From NCBI RefSeq assembly GCF_000178975.2, contig NC_015064.1:2294001-2358000 (forward strand): a DNA stretch of 64,000 nt, read 5' to 3'. The stretch is from Granulicella tundricola MP5ACTX9 (GTDB taxonomy: Bacteria; Acidobacteriota; Terriglobia; Terriglobales; Acidobacteriaceae). This document shows positions 50,462-60,088 of this stretch, piece after piece (within the stretch, counting starts at the first letter, position 1; every line of letters starts with the position of its first letter). Below the pieces are notes generated by a model, which was not told the DNA's origin, made no database searches, and saw only the letters and a list, made by a program, of their open reading frames with translations. Made by a program: the position numbers and the translations under genes.

Positions 50462-50829
50462 AGCCTCTGCAAACGGTTTCGGGAGACAAGCTCGTCGTAG
50501 CTCGTCAGGTATGGAGATACTATTCACCGTAACAGAGTTGCCCGAGAGAATTCTGGCGAGGAAGCGCTCCAACAGACGCCTACTGATCCTAAGTTATTAG
50601 CAGAAATGGGTTAAAGATCCTTGCATCGATTGGAATTAGATTGTCATGCACCTTGGTGCGGTAAATGACGGATAGTTTCTCAGCACATCCTTTGGGAGTC
50701 GATTTTGTAAGTCTTATGAATGCTGGACTTGCTGAAGACTTTTTGCTCCTGCTATGTCATGTAACGAACTACGTGTCCTTCCAGTGCTAGGTAATATCCC
50801 GCTTATCTAGTTTAAGAGGGAGACTCGAC
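50462..50829. other. 368-nt region upstream of a cold-shock gene
   Basis: No gene is supported. Long untranslated leaders are common upstream of cold-shock genes, and this region could hold one. I did not find a confident promoter. GAGGGAGA near the right end is the ribosome site. Confidence 0.4.
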
Positions 50830-51045
50830 ATGGCGCACTTCAAGGGCGAAGTAAAGTGGTTCAATAATGCGAAGGGCTTCGGTTTTCTCGGTAGAGAAGG
50901 TGAACCTGATGTCTTCTGTCACTACAGTTCCATCCAAACTGACGGCTACAAGTCATTGAAGGAAGGTGACAAAGTGGAGTACGACGTGATCCTGGGCGAC
51001 AAGGGTCTTCAAGCCGACCAAGTCGTTCGCGTCGGAGCGGAATAG
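50830..51045 (+). CDS. Cold-shock protein (CspA family), copy 2
   Basis: Seventy-one residues, the standard CspA length. GEVKWFNNAKGFGFLGRE holds RNP1, and DVFCHYSSI holds RNP2. A good ribosome site (GAGGGAGA) precedes the ATG. It is a predicted nucleic-acid chaperone, read alone, with a KH protein gene 228 nt downstream. Confidence 0.93.
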   Translation: MAHFKGEVKWFNNAKGFGFLGREGEPDVFCHYSSIQTDGYKSLKEGDKVEYDVILGDKGLQADQVVRVGAE

Positions 51046-51273
51046 TCCTATGGACACTTCCACACCCTTTTTTATCATCGCCACAGAGGCACCGGGGCGT
51101 GGGAGTCAATTTGCCCGCAATGCTTTCTTACAATCGCCAAGTCTTGCGATGAAGATGGTCTTCATCAGGGAGAGAGCTGTCACATTTGTCTCTTGCCCCT
51201 CCCGCGACATCCAAGGCGCAAGACCCCAAGTGTGCAAACTTGATCAGCTAGTGCAGGCATTGAGGGCTACTGT

Positions 51274-51528
51274 GTGCTCATGCCACTGAGCATGTCGGAA
51301 CTACACGAAGTGCTGACTGAGATCGTGCGTGCGCTGGTGAAGCACCCCAATCAAGTTGTCATCAAGGTCGAGACATTACCGCGAATCATGTTTGTGATCA
51401 GCGTGGCAGATGAAGACCTTGACATGGTGATTGGGAAGCAAGGCAGAACGGCGCACTCGCTTCGAATGTTCACTCTTGCTGCGGGTCATCAGATGGGGAG
51501 CACTGTGTCGCTAACGATAACCAATTGA
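51274..51528 (+). CDS. KH-domain RNA-binding protein (KhpA-like), copy 2
   Basis: Eighty-four residues from the GTG at 51274, which has GAGGG 7 nt upstream. The in-frame ATG at 51280 is an alternative. DLDMVIGKQGRTAHSLRMF carries the G-x-x-G loop (GKQG). It is related to the protein at 36061-36312 (both have a H/R-PN-V-V-x-I segment before the loop). A terminator follows directly. Confidence 0.8.
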   Translation: MLMPLSMSELHEVLTEIVRALVKHPNQVVIKVETLPRIMFVISVADEDLDMVIGKQGRTAHSLRMFTLAAGHQMGSTVSLTITN

Positions 51529-51530
51529 AG

Positions 51531-51563
51531 CCCCTGAGACAGGCCGGAGCCCAGTCTCAGGGG
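51531..51563 (+). terminator. 10-bp stem hairpin after KH gene
   Basis: CCCCTGAGAC (51531-51540) pairs with GTCTCAGGGG (51554-51563) across a 13-nt loop, 2 nt after the stop codon. Confidence 0.65.
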
Positions 51564-51826
51564 ACGGATAACGCTCTGCACCGTTGATGAACCCGGAGGT
51601 TACACCTCAAAGGTAGGGGAGTCGAGTGGGGTGCCTAAATCCCACTTTTGACGTAGACCATAGTATGGCTAACGCCGATTGAGGAATACCATATACTAGC
51701 AACTTTATATGTCGCTTAGAGCGCATAGCCAGTAGAATCTCATCACCGCTCGCTTATGGGCCTGAAAGACATGATCTCTCCCACGATTTGCAAACCGTGC
51801 CTCACGCCTCGTGTCCAGGAGAACAA

Positions 51827-52453
51827 ATGCAAGACAAGAGCTTGTTAGGCAATGCCCCCGCCTTTGTACCAATTGAGTCCGATCTGCTTGATGGTTTTCT
51901 ATCGTCATTACCTCAACACCTGCTAGCACCAGGTGAAATGCTTCACCAACAGGATTCTCTCCCGCCTTTCGTTTTTCTCATCAGACGCGGCATTGTGAAG
52001 ATGACCTACGCCACCGAAGACGGTGTTGAGTCGATGATTGGATTGCGGTCGGTTGGCTGGCTTGGCGGAGCCGCACACGTCATCACCGGAACCCTAAGCA
52101 CAAGCACAGTCCATGCGCTGACGGCGTGCTGCATCACGCGGATAGACGCGGAGCTGTTTAAGTCTGTCATCCAGACAGATGCTCAACTAGCTCATAAAGT
52201 GATGTGCTCTCTTGCAAGAGAATTGGTGACTACCAGGGAGTTGGTGAAACAAGTCATGGCCAATTCTGCCCAGAGTCGGCTATTAACCTATCTGAATGAG
52301 TCCCGGTCTGAGTCGCAAGGGTGGAAGTGTGCTGATATTAAGTCCGTCTTGAGTCAGGCAGAGGTTGCACAATTACTAGGGATCACACCTGAACATCTCA
52401 GTCGTATAAAACATTCTGAGCCCAAACCGAGACTGCTGAACGGGACTTCCTGA
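51827..52453 (+). CDS. CRP/FNR-family transcription regulator
   Basis: A 208-residue protein from the ATG at 51827, preceded by CCAGGAG. The N-terminal cyclic-nucleotide-binding-like domain has LAPGEMLHQQDSLPPFVFLI and RRGIVKMTYATEDGVES. The C-terminal winged HTH has LSQAEVAQLLGITPEHLSRI. No Fe-S cysteine cluster of FNR type is visible, and the cAMP-contact motif is not clear, so the signal is unknown. An inverted repeat CACG...CGTG upstream (about 51782-51799) could be its own operator. Confidence 0.88.
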   Translation: MQDKSLLGNAPAFVPIESDLLDGFLSSLPQHLLAPGEMLHQQDSLPPFVFLIRRGIVKMTYATEDGVESMIGLRSVGWLGGAAHVITGTLSTSTVHALTACCITRIDAELFKSVIQTDAQLAHKVMCSLARELVTTRELVKQVMANSAQSRLLTYLNESRSESQGWKCADIKSVLSQAEVAQLLGITPEHLSRIKHSEPKPRLLNGTS

Positions 52454-52645
52454 ATGGCCGAAGCTCCGATCTTCTCAATTGAGCAACGCTGTGACCCGCA
52501 CTTTCATGAGACCGTTCGAGTCTTACGATATGCCGATGGCATTTGCTGACCCACTGGTGGGAAACTTCAGGAACAACGGTCCGGAGATGCTGAACAGCGC
52601 CAAAGTCAATACGCCGGCCAGCTCTCGTTAATGCATCCAACGGCC

Positions 52646-52807
52646 ATGTTGCCAAAAGAATTTCGATCTACCCCTTTACGGAAGTGTTCTCCGATTATGG
52701 TCTTCGTGTTCGTCGGCGTCTTGGTGGCCCTTTTTATAGCCTTCTTGGTGCTGCGTCCGAACACGACTAGCAGAGGCACTCGGAGCGTCGTACACGCCCG
52801 ACATTAG
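52646..52807 (+). CDS. 53-residue membrane protein (tentative)
   Basis: Encodes MLPKEFRSTPLRKCSP, then a hydrophobic run IMVFVFVGVLVALFIAFLVL and a basic tail. No clear ribosome site. Its end overlaps the convergent gene at 52804 by 4 nt. Confidence 0.35.
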   Translation: MLPKEFRSTPLRKCSPIMVFVFVGVLVALFIAFLVLRPNTTSRGTRSVVHARH

Positions 52808-53052
52808 CTCTGAATTTGACAATCATTTGGCTTGTAGAAAACCACGACCCGTTGTCTCCCGCAAACACTGCATTTGCCAAACCCTCTCATAAACCCCATC
52901 GCAGTCGCACGGGCCATGTAATCTAGCTGCCCCAGCACTTCGTACACGGTTACGATCCTGTCTACATCCAGCGCCTTCCCGATGCAATGAATGCAGAAAG
53001 CACGATAGGCCCTGCTCTTCAAAAGGTCAGCGACTCTTTCCATCAGGCCCAT
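52804..53052 (-). CDS. Small protein with two C-x-x-C pairs
   Basis: Eighty-two residues from the ATG at 53052. FCIHCIGKALD and KCSVCGRQRVVVFYKP give two C-x-x-C pairs about 40 residues apart, as in a zinc ribbon, with a helical insert. Not recognised. It lies just past the phage terminator at 53081, so it probably has its own promoter. Confidence 0.5.
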   Translation of the reverse strand: MGLMERVADLLKSRAYRAFCIHCIGKALDVDRIVTVYEVLGQLDYMARATAMGFMRGFGKCSVCGRQRVVVFYKPNDCQIQS

Positions 53053-53080
53053 CACGTTTTGGATGCAATTGAAGCATAAA

Positions 53081-53105
53081 AGGCCAGCCCGTAATGGGCT
53101 GGCCT
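53081..53105 (-). terminator. Rho-independent terminator of second phage operon
   Basis: On the minus strand AGGCCAGCCC and GGGCTGGCCT form a perfect 10-bp stem with a 5-nt loop, followed by TTTTATG. It lies downstream of the tail fibre. Confidence 0.8.
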
Positions 53106-53562
53106 CTGTCATCGCGGTTCTAGGTTGTGGTGGGGTGAATTATGATGGACTCTTTGTGCTCCACCGAAGACCCTGCGGGTAGAGGGTCAGGTATACCGAT
53201 CAGCACTTGCCGTGCCTGAACTGCCGTACTGATGTTCCCTGCCAAGATGTGAAGCGATGAATGCCCAGCATAGCCGACTCAATCGGACGGTGCCGGTCCA
53301 GGTATACCGCCTTTGACAGCGCTGAATACCCAATGAGCGCCTACGATGAGCTTGGGCCTGACCCGTGAAAGATAACGTAACACAAGGCGATACAGGTCGG
53401 AAGGACAACGATGGAGAGCGTCTACTCATTGAGGGTGATGGTGTCAATCATAGGTGACCCTTGTTGTGCAGACAGAAAGCCTCATCGAAATGAGGCGTGT
53501 TCTGGAGAATGACAGGAAGATCCAGTCGTTAGGACAAGCTGAGTCTGAACACGTTCCTTCAC
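53106..53562. other. 457-nt stretch downstream of broken fibre
   Basis: No supported gene. It holds two direct copies of CAGGTATACCG, at 53188-53198 and 53299-53309, 111 nt apart. Probably the 3' trailer of the fibre operon, or remnant DNA. Confidence 0.4.
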
Positions 53563-55623
53563 CTAGCAATTCGCCAAGATGAAATCAACGACCATCGGAC
53601 CATACCGTTCGGCGTAGGCCGCGATTGTCCAATGCACCGAATCCTGCGTCATTGAGGTCAGGGTCTGTTCATTCAACCCATACTTTTTGTACATGCTCAA
53701 GAACGGAATGCCGAGGGCAGCACATTGTGTCTCAAGGCAAGTGTCGATGAGCAAGTTATCCGCACGACCACCATTGCTTGTGTATGGGTTGCCGACCACA
53801 AGGAGACGCATCGTAGGATTCGCGCTTGACAGCACGGTCAATGCGTTCTGCACGTATCCATACTGCGTGACGCTCGTTAGCGTGTCGCCGAAGTTGCCAA
53901 GCGTTAGGGCTCCGCTCGCTAATGCACCGGCATCATTCGGACCAAGAACGACAAGCAAAACATCGAGTCCGGCAACCGTCTGTGCCAGCGTATTGCCCGC
54001 AGTACAGCCGAAGGTAATCTCCTGAGCATTGCTGATACCGCTGGTGTCACACGCGCCACTGCCATTACCGCCGCCATAGTGGGAGAAGATTCCGTGAATA
54101 GCTCCGGCGGTTCCGGTGTTGGGATCAGCCGTAGCGACTCCATACGCACGGCCTGAGATGCCGTCTTGAAAGACTTGAGTCATCCCGGTGCGCTGCGTGA
54201 CGGCGGTCTGCCAAGTTGAAAGTAGGCTGGCTCTGCCGGTGCAGCTGTCGCCGAACACGCCCCACTTTTTCCCGTTCATGCCGCTCTGGGTAAACAATTC
54301 CTGCGCTGCGGACTTCGTGAGATAACCGGCTGAAACATAGCCAGACGGCAAAGTGCCGCCCAACACAATGACCACACTCGCGGGGTCGTATGTACCGGAG
54401 TCAAACTGCACCGCCGCATAATACGCGCCCGCAGGAATGGGTATTGCGGTGTTGGCTGGCAGGTTGCTCTGCGCTCAATTGGGAATGTAAGTCTTAGTGA
54501 AATCGAAGAAGGCAGCCCCATAGCCGTTCGCTGGACCGCTTCCTGGGAACTGAGTGTTGCTTATCATCTGCGTTGATCCGAAGACTGGGAACAAAGCTGA
54601 TGTACGGAAGTTTCCAACCGTGGTATCCAGCACCCCATACTTGAGAGCACCGACCTGCACCGTATCCACGTTGAACAGATTGAGTTGCTGCATGCCAAAG
54701 TCGCGGACAAGCTGGAGGGCTTCCGTAACGGAGTTGTTGCCCACAGAGGCCAACAGGTCTGTGGTGGCGAAGTTGAAGTCCACGTAAGCAAGCTGGGTCG
54801 TGCCAGCGGCCATCATGAAGGAATTCAGATCATTTGGTGTAGCTCCAGCCCCGTTGCCCTGATCGTAGAGAAGCAAGTGAACATAGGCCGCACCCGTCGG
54901 AGGGGTGATGGTTGTACCGGCAGGCGTGATCGCCTGGATCATTGAACTGGGGATATAGGTTTGCGTCACGTCCAAAAAGACACTGCCGTAGCCAGCCTGC
55001 CCATACAGCGGTTGATTGCAGGTGAAGGGTCCATTGATAGGGATGCTTTCAACGATGCCAGAACCACTGATGGTGATTATCTCCATTGTGGCCCGCTGTC
55101 TAAAGTTCGGGGCGCAAGTGAATCTACAAAGCGCGATTTGTCAAACAGATTTCGGCCGGCATTGAGTGTGTTCGCAATGCTCGTTCCCACAGTAGAGCCC
55201 AGCTGCTGAAAGGTAGTCTGCCCAGGCACGCCCTGAATCCCTTGAAGACCAGGTAACGCCGTCAGATTGGGCAGAAGGTTTGGAGAAAAGCTGTGAAAGT
55301 TATCCGACTGCCCCGTGGGCTGGTAGCACTCGAAACCAGGACCAAGCAATTGATCACCAGTGTTGTAAGCAATTACTGTAACTGCATAGCCAACGTTGAT
55401 TGGGTATGTCAGGACTGAATCAGCCAAGATGCAGCTAAACGCACCGTTGATGACCTGGGCTTGAACTGGTCGAGAGCTTACCTGCCCTACCTGCGCGGAA
55501 TGACAGGATGTTGCCATTATTGTCTACAGGCTGAAAATAAATTGTGGCTCTTTGGATCAACGTTCCTGTTGAATCCTGTAGAGCAGCGGATGAAACGGTT
55601 GTGAATCCTGTCGGTGCGCTCAT
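53563..55623 (-). pseudogene. Tail fibre with SGNH hydrolase, broken by two frameshifts and a stop
   Basis: The N-terminus (MSAPTGFTTVSSAALQDSTG) matches the first 100 residues of the fibre at 10388 in pattern. Reading moves to another frame near 55495 (into INGAFSCILADSVLTYPINV, collagen-like GLQGIQGVPGQ, and RNLFDK) and back near 55095 (ITISGSGIVESI). A TGA at 54475-54477 then interrupts a repeat, and the same frame continues into the SGNH hydrolase with GVFGDSCTG (Ser), VVLGPND and DSVHWT (Asp/His). The catalytic parts are intact, but the gene cannot make the full protein. Confidence 0.75.
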
Positions 55624-55746
55624 TTATTGCCTTTTGACGCGATTACGCGCGAATACCCGCCGAATCGACTACACAAACTAAAAGGCCCTCCGGTGGATTG
55701 GAAGGCGCTTCGTTTTGCATCTCAGATTCAGGTTCTTGTTTAGTTG

Positions 55747-58700
55747 TTATTTTCCGGAAGCCGGACGTCTAGCCCTTGATTCGTTCTGTGCCTTAACCGA
55801 GCCGGCTGCAATCGTAGGGGCATACTGTTTCATTGCCCTGTGAATAGCAGCTTCAGTCTGCGAAGGATCGTTCGAGCCTCTCGCGTCGATGCTGATCATG
55901 TTGCCACCAGTACCCAGCTTGTTATTCGGAGTGATCTTGCCATTGACACTAGGGGTAAAGGTCTCTCGACCCATCTCTCCTACGTCATAGCTCATACCGG
56001 CTTGCACATCACCACCAAGGGCGCGATGTCCACCGAATAGAGAGCCGAGACCAGAGAGGAAACCGCCACCAGGGATGAGCCCGAGGAGGCTGCTTGCTGC
56101 CCCACCAAGCCATGAACCGGAGGACTTGCCGAGGCCAGCAGCCGAGCTTACAGCGGAACTCACTGCGCTCGTTGCAGACTTGCCACCAGCGAGGCCAATC
56201 AGAACGTCGAGACGTTGATTGGTGCCGTTGATAGCTCCTACGGTGGGGTCAGCCTTGCTGCCTATGCCGAGGCTCTTCATGAGGCCACCAGCGAGGCCCG
56301 ATTCAAGGTTCTTCAGACCTAGAGAAGCCAAGCTGGAGGAGATACCTTTGAGCATCTCTCCGAAGTCTTGCTTGACCGCACGGGTGAATTCGTAAAACGT
56401 TCGGGTGTGTGTGGTGACGATCTTTTCAAGAGTGCCGTTCAATCCTTCAAACGCACCTCCGAGGAGATCGTGAACCTGTTGGGCAGATGATTCTGTGCCA
56501 CGGGCCATCTGCTCAAAGAAGACCGAGAACCCATCAGACATGCCACCGACCGCAAGGTTTACCTTTTCGATAGAGGCGATGTACTGATCAAGGTTCGCCT
56601 TGTTGGCTGCCTTCAACTGCATCTCATTGATGGCCTGCCCCGCATCCCTAGCAGCCGAGGCGGCATTCTGCAGACTTTGGGCTTCATCGTTGTACAACCT
56701 TGCAGCATCCATGCCAGCAGCGCGGGTGAGGTCTGCCTCTTTGTTCTTCGCATTGAACAGCTTTTCGTTTGCAGCCAGTTCGGCATCACGGGCTGCATCG
56801 TTGTGATCACCACGTCCGTTGTAAGCGTTGACGATGGCCGCCTGCTCACTTGCAAGACGCGCTTGGTTGGTCGCGTCTCTACCTGCGAGGATGGCAGCAT
56901 TGATCAGCTTCTGAACGCTCAACTGTTGTGTGAGGCCGTCCAGGGCAGATGCATCCGTGTGTGTGTTAGCAGCCGACAACTCAGACAAGCGTGCTGCCTT
57001 CTGTTGATCGAGGAGAGCTTTGTTGTTCTTGATCCACTGGGGACTCTGGTTGGCATTGTTAAGAGTGGACTCGGAATCTACTTGAGCCTGTGCAACAGCC
57101 TGCGCCCCCTGCCCTACAGCAGCCGTGAGAATGCGATGAGCTTCAACCTGTGCCAGGATCATGCGGGTGGACTGAACGAGATCACTCCGATACTTCGCTT
57201 GGGATTCGCTGTTGATCCGAGTGGCTGTATCAGCAATGATCTCTGCCTTCTGCCCCACGGTAAGCGCCTTGCCCTTTGCCTTTAGCGCAATGTTCAGTTC
57301 ATCAATGGTCTTCTTCGACTCCTTCGCAGCTTCGTCAGCCCGCTCGAAATCCACTCCTTTTCCGGCGTCGGCCAAAGACTGTCTAGCAGCGGCTGCAGCA
57401 TCGCGCAATTCCATTAGCTTCTTTGCTACGATGTCCACACGTTCGGCTGCCTCCTTGGGGATCGGGGGAGCATTGAGCTTCGGAGTGACAGGAACCGGGG
57501 CCGCTGGTTTCGCAGCAACCAGACGAGTGTTCGCTTCCATGTGTACTCGTTCACCAAACGTGGGATCTTCACCCCACTGGCTCAAAGCCGCGTTACGCTT
57601 CGACTCATCGAACGTAAACAGAATCGTCTTCAGTTCCTCCATACGGTCTTTAGTTTGGTCGATTGCAGCTTTCCAGTAGTCAGCAAAGGTAACGGCAGCA
57701 TCGCTCAGTTTGGCAGAGGCAGCTACATCGTCCGTGAGTGCCTTCTGAAAGACATACGCGCCTGCTGTGAGCAACCCGAGGGCAACTATGCCAGGATTAG
57801 CCAGCATTGAGGCCGTGAGGCTCTTCCAGGCCGTGCTGAGTGCATAGGTAGCAGCTACTGCTGTCCCTTCCTCCTGTGCCAACGTGCGGAACATGAAGGC
57901 TTGCACTTGAACCGCACTCGTCACCGAACTTATTAGGGGCAATACCTGCGATACTCCCGATAGCCTTCCGATCATCTTCACTGCAGCGAGGCCGACGGTG
58001 TCTAGCCCTGTTCCCGCCTTGGCGGCACCTGCAACGAGCGGTACTAATATGGAACCAATTTGAAGTGCGGAAATGCCTTCAAAGGCGACCTTGACTGCCG
58101 TGGTGTGTTGACTGAGGAAGAAAAAGGCATCCCCAAGATCCCTGATGACAGTAGCCACGTTTGAGGCAATGGCGCTTACAGTCTGCATCCCATCAGCACT
58201 CGTTGCCACTTTCACCAGCTTGGCTGAAACATCCTGCAGGGCAGGTGAAACACCAGACAGCAGACGTAGAGAGAAACCCAAGGCAATTGACTCAAGCTCA
58301 GTCATCGACTGATGAAGCTTCACTGCCTGTGCTGCAGTTTTATCCCCGATGACCACGCCGAACAGAGTGGCTTTGGCAGAGGCAGTATCGAAGCCGGTTG
58401 CAAGTTGTGAGAGCAGAGGGGCGAGTTCTGCCCCACTTCTACCGAGGATTTTCTGGGTCAAAGCTGTCTTGTTGGCGCTGTCACCGAACTGGTTGAGGCT
58501 CTTTGCAGAGGCAACCAGCAAGTCCCCACTGTTTTTTAGGGGGCCGTTCAGGTCTTTGACAGAGATCCCGAGTGCACCGTATGCCGCGATTGCTTCCTTG
58601 TTACCACTCTGTGCTGCCCCCGAGGTCCGTGCAAGCCTTTCGAGAGATCCTTTTAGAGTATCGAGAGGGATTCCAACTTGCTTTGCAGAGTATGCAAGTT

Positions 58701-58929
58701 TAGAGAACATTTCAGTCGTGGTGCCTGTCTGCTGCGCCATTTTGGAGACGGTGAACGCAAAATCTTCACCTTTTGCTATGGCTGTGGTCAGGGAGGCAAC
58801 GATGGTTGCTGCCATGCCTGCAGCCGCTGTTCCTACCAGTTTAAATGAACGCTCGATATTTTTGCCCGTTGTTGCGGACAACTGACCCATTTTTGTCATG
58901 CCAGCGGAGAATGAGGCCGTGTTGGCCAA
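55747..58929 (-). CDS. Tape measure protein of second phage (N-terminus uncertain)
   Basis: About 1060 residues. It has FSAGMTKMGQLSATTGKNIE, a MAQQTGTTTEMFSKLAYSAK segment, long coiled regions rich in Ala/Gln/Lys, and a Gly-rich C-terminal part (GLIPGGGFLSGLGSLFGG, LGGDVQAGMSYDVGE). The end IDARGSNDPSQ...AP resembles the tape measure of the left prophage. The only nearby start is a TTG with no ribosome site, while conserved-looking sequence (KIGVISVDLL) continues upstream in frame, so the true N-terminus was probably lost or shifted. Confidence 0.82.
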   Translation of the reverse strand: MANTASFSAGMTKMGQLSATTGKNIERSFKLVGTAAAGMAATIVASLTTAIAKGEDFAFTVSKMAQQTGTTTEMFSKLAYSAKQVGIPLDTLKGSLERLARTSGAAQSGNKEAIAAYGALGISVKDLNGPLKNSGDLLVASAKSLNQFGDSANKTALTQKILGRSGAELAPLLSQLATGFDTASAKATLFGVVIGDKTAAQAVKLHQSMTELESIALGFSLRLLSGVSPALQDVSAKLVKVATSADGMQTVSAIASNVATVIRDLGDAFFFLSQHTTAVKVAFEGISALQIGSILVPLVAGAAKAGTGLDTVGLAAVKMIGRLSGVSQVLPLISSVTSAVQVQAFMFRTLAQEEGTAVAATYALSTAWKSLTASMLANPGIVALGLLTAGAYVFQKALTDDVAASAKLSDAAVTFADYWKAAIDQTKDRMEELKTILFTFDESKRNAALSQWGEDPTFGERVHMEANTRLVAAKPAAPVPVTPKLNAPPIPKEAAERVDIVAKKLMELRDAAAAARQSLADAGKGVDFERADEAAKESKKTIDELNIALKAKGKALTVGQKAEIIADTATRINSESQAKYRSDLVQSTRMILAQVEAHRILTAAVGQGAQAVAQAQVDSESTLNNANQSPQWIKNNKALLDQQKAARLSELSAANTHTDASALDGLTQQLSVQKLINAAILAGRDATNQARLASEQAAIVNAYNGRGDHNDAARDAELAANEKLFNAKNKEADLTRAAGMDAARLYNDEAQSLQNAASAARDAGQAINEMQLKAANKANLDQYIASIEKVNLAVGGMSDGFSVFFEQMARGTESSAQQVHDLLGGAFEGLNGTLEKIVTTHTRTFYEFTRAVKQDFGEMLKGISSSLASLGLKNLESGLAGGLMKSLGIGSKADPTVGAINGTNQRLDVLIGLAGGKSATSAVSSAVSSAAGLGKSSGSWLGGAASSLLGLIPGGGFLSGLGSLFGGHRALGGDVQAGMSYDVGEMGRETFTPSVNGKITPNNKLGTGGNMISIDARGSNDPSQTEAAIHRAMKQYAPTIAAGSVKAQNESRARRPASGK

Positions 58930-59290
58930 AAGATCTACGCTGATGACTCCGATTTTAACTGCGATTATGTGCCTGCTTTCAGGGCAGGGGCCATCAGCCA
59001 GATTGCACAGTATGCAAAAAGGGTTGATCGCTACGCCTGCAGATTTCTATTGAATTGCTTGCAAATAGGGCTTAAACTCACCTAAACGCATTGATATTGC
59101 GTCCAAACTCACCCCAAAGCTCAGACACAGAATCATCACCTGCACACTATGCAAGGGTGATGGGACCAACAAGGTCAAATTTTTCGTTACGGGGACATCG
59201 AAATTTTATTTGTCAGTTGGTCGTCAACCCGGTTCATCTCCCGGAACCTTGATACCCCCTGCCTCACGCGCACCCCTGGGCCAAAATGTG
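58930..59290. other. 361-nt gap upstream of second tape measure
   Basis: Its left end still codes in frame for KIGVISVDLL, which looks like the lost start of the tape measure. A direct repeat AAACTCACC occurs twice near 59070-59120. No tail tube or chaperone genes are present, unlike the left phage. Confidence 0.45.
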
Positions 59291-59977
59291 TCAAACGTCC
59301 GATGATTCGTCCAGATCGGCCGGCGGCACAGGGTGCGAGTCCTCTTGGTCTGGTCTTTCGAAGGTAGCCTGAGCCTCCCGAAAATATCGTCGAGTCTCTT
59401 CTCCTCGTTTAAATGCCTCGCCCGGTCGAAAGTGGATGCTCCCCCAGCGCTGGAGCGTGACAAGTTCGGCGGCATCAATCGGCAGAAGGACCCACGTCAC
59501 ATCGAATCGGTTTAGCTCCATCCAGAGTCGTGTAGCGAGACCCTCGGGTACATCGTTGAAGGTCATCTCACAGAGAGCAAGACCGGCATCTGCGAGTCGC
59601 TGGCTACTGGTCCGTATCGAGATCGGCAAGTCTTTGGGGTCGGGACGAGTACCAGGAAGGAACGTAGGGTTCTCATACAGCTTGAGGGCTGCTCGATAGT
59701 TCCGTTGGATCTTGAGCAGGTGAGCAGCGCGACGTGGGGTGAGGAAACCCAATGCTGTTGCGACTGCCTCTAGCAGGCCGTCATCGGGGCCGACGGTGCA
59801 TGCCTTGCAATAGCGATGCGCGTCCACGGCAGGGCCAGTCAAGGAGTACGAGAGCAACGTCGGTGAGCTGGTTACGCTGATGATGACAGGCATTGGTTCA
59901 TACGGTTTGGGCGCAACGTAGCATAGCCTGTTGGGGCTTATACGTGCGTCGGTCAGTGTTGCTGTTTCAGTGGGCAA
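59291..59977 (-). CDS. Phage-region protein, unknown
   Basis: 228 residues using the TTG at 59977, or 200 from the ATG at 59893 (MPVIISVTSSPTLLSYSLTG). The C-terminal part has WVLLPIDAAELVTLQRWGSI and RPGEAFKRGEETRRYFREAQ. A CKACTVGPDD pair is near the N-terminus. Not recognised. It lies upstream of the tape measure in the same orientation. Confidence 0.5.
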   Translation of the reverse strand: MPTETATLTDARISPNRLCYVAPKPYEPMPVIISVTSSPTLLSYSLTGPAVDAHRYCKACTVGPDDGLLEAVATALGFLTPRRAAHLLKIQRNYRAALKLYENPTFLPGTRPDPKDLPISIRTSSQRLADAGLALCEMTFNDVPEGLATRLWMELNRFDVTWVLLPIDAAELVTLQRWGSIHFRPGEAFKRGEETRRYFREAQATFERPDQEDSHPVPPADLDESSDV

Positions 59978-60088
59978 ATGGAATCTCTTTCAGAAGTCGG
60001 GCAGGCAGAAATAAGTTCTGCCCCGTGCCGGCTGGTTGACCGGGCATGGGGCAGGATGGAAGGTCGGAATGTGTAAACGGATTAAGCT

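Noticed and set aside
51050..51289. 79-residue frame between cold-shock and KH genes
   Set aside because: Overlaps the KH gene start, has no clear ribosome site and no domain-like pattern.
51760..51815. tRNA-Cys-like stretch with TTTGCAAA
   Set aside because: The arms do not pair as a 5-bp anticodon stem with 7-nt loop, and no T-arm or acceptor stem follows. It is better read as an inverted repeat upstream of the CRP-like gene.
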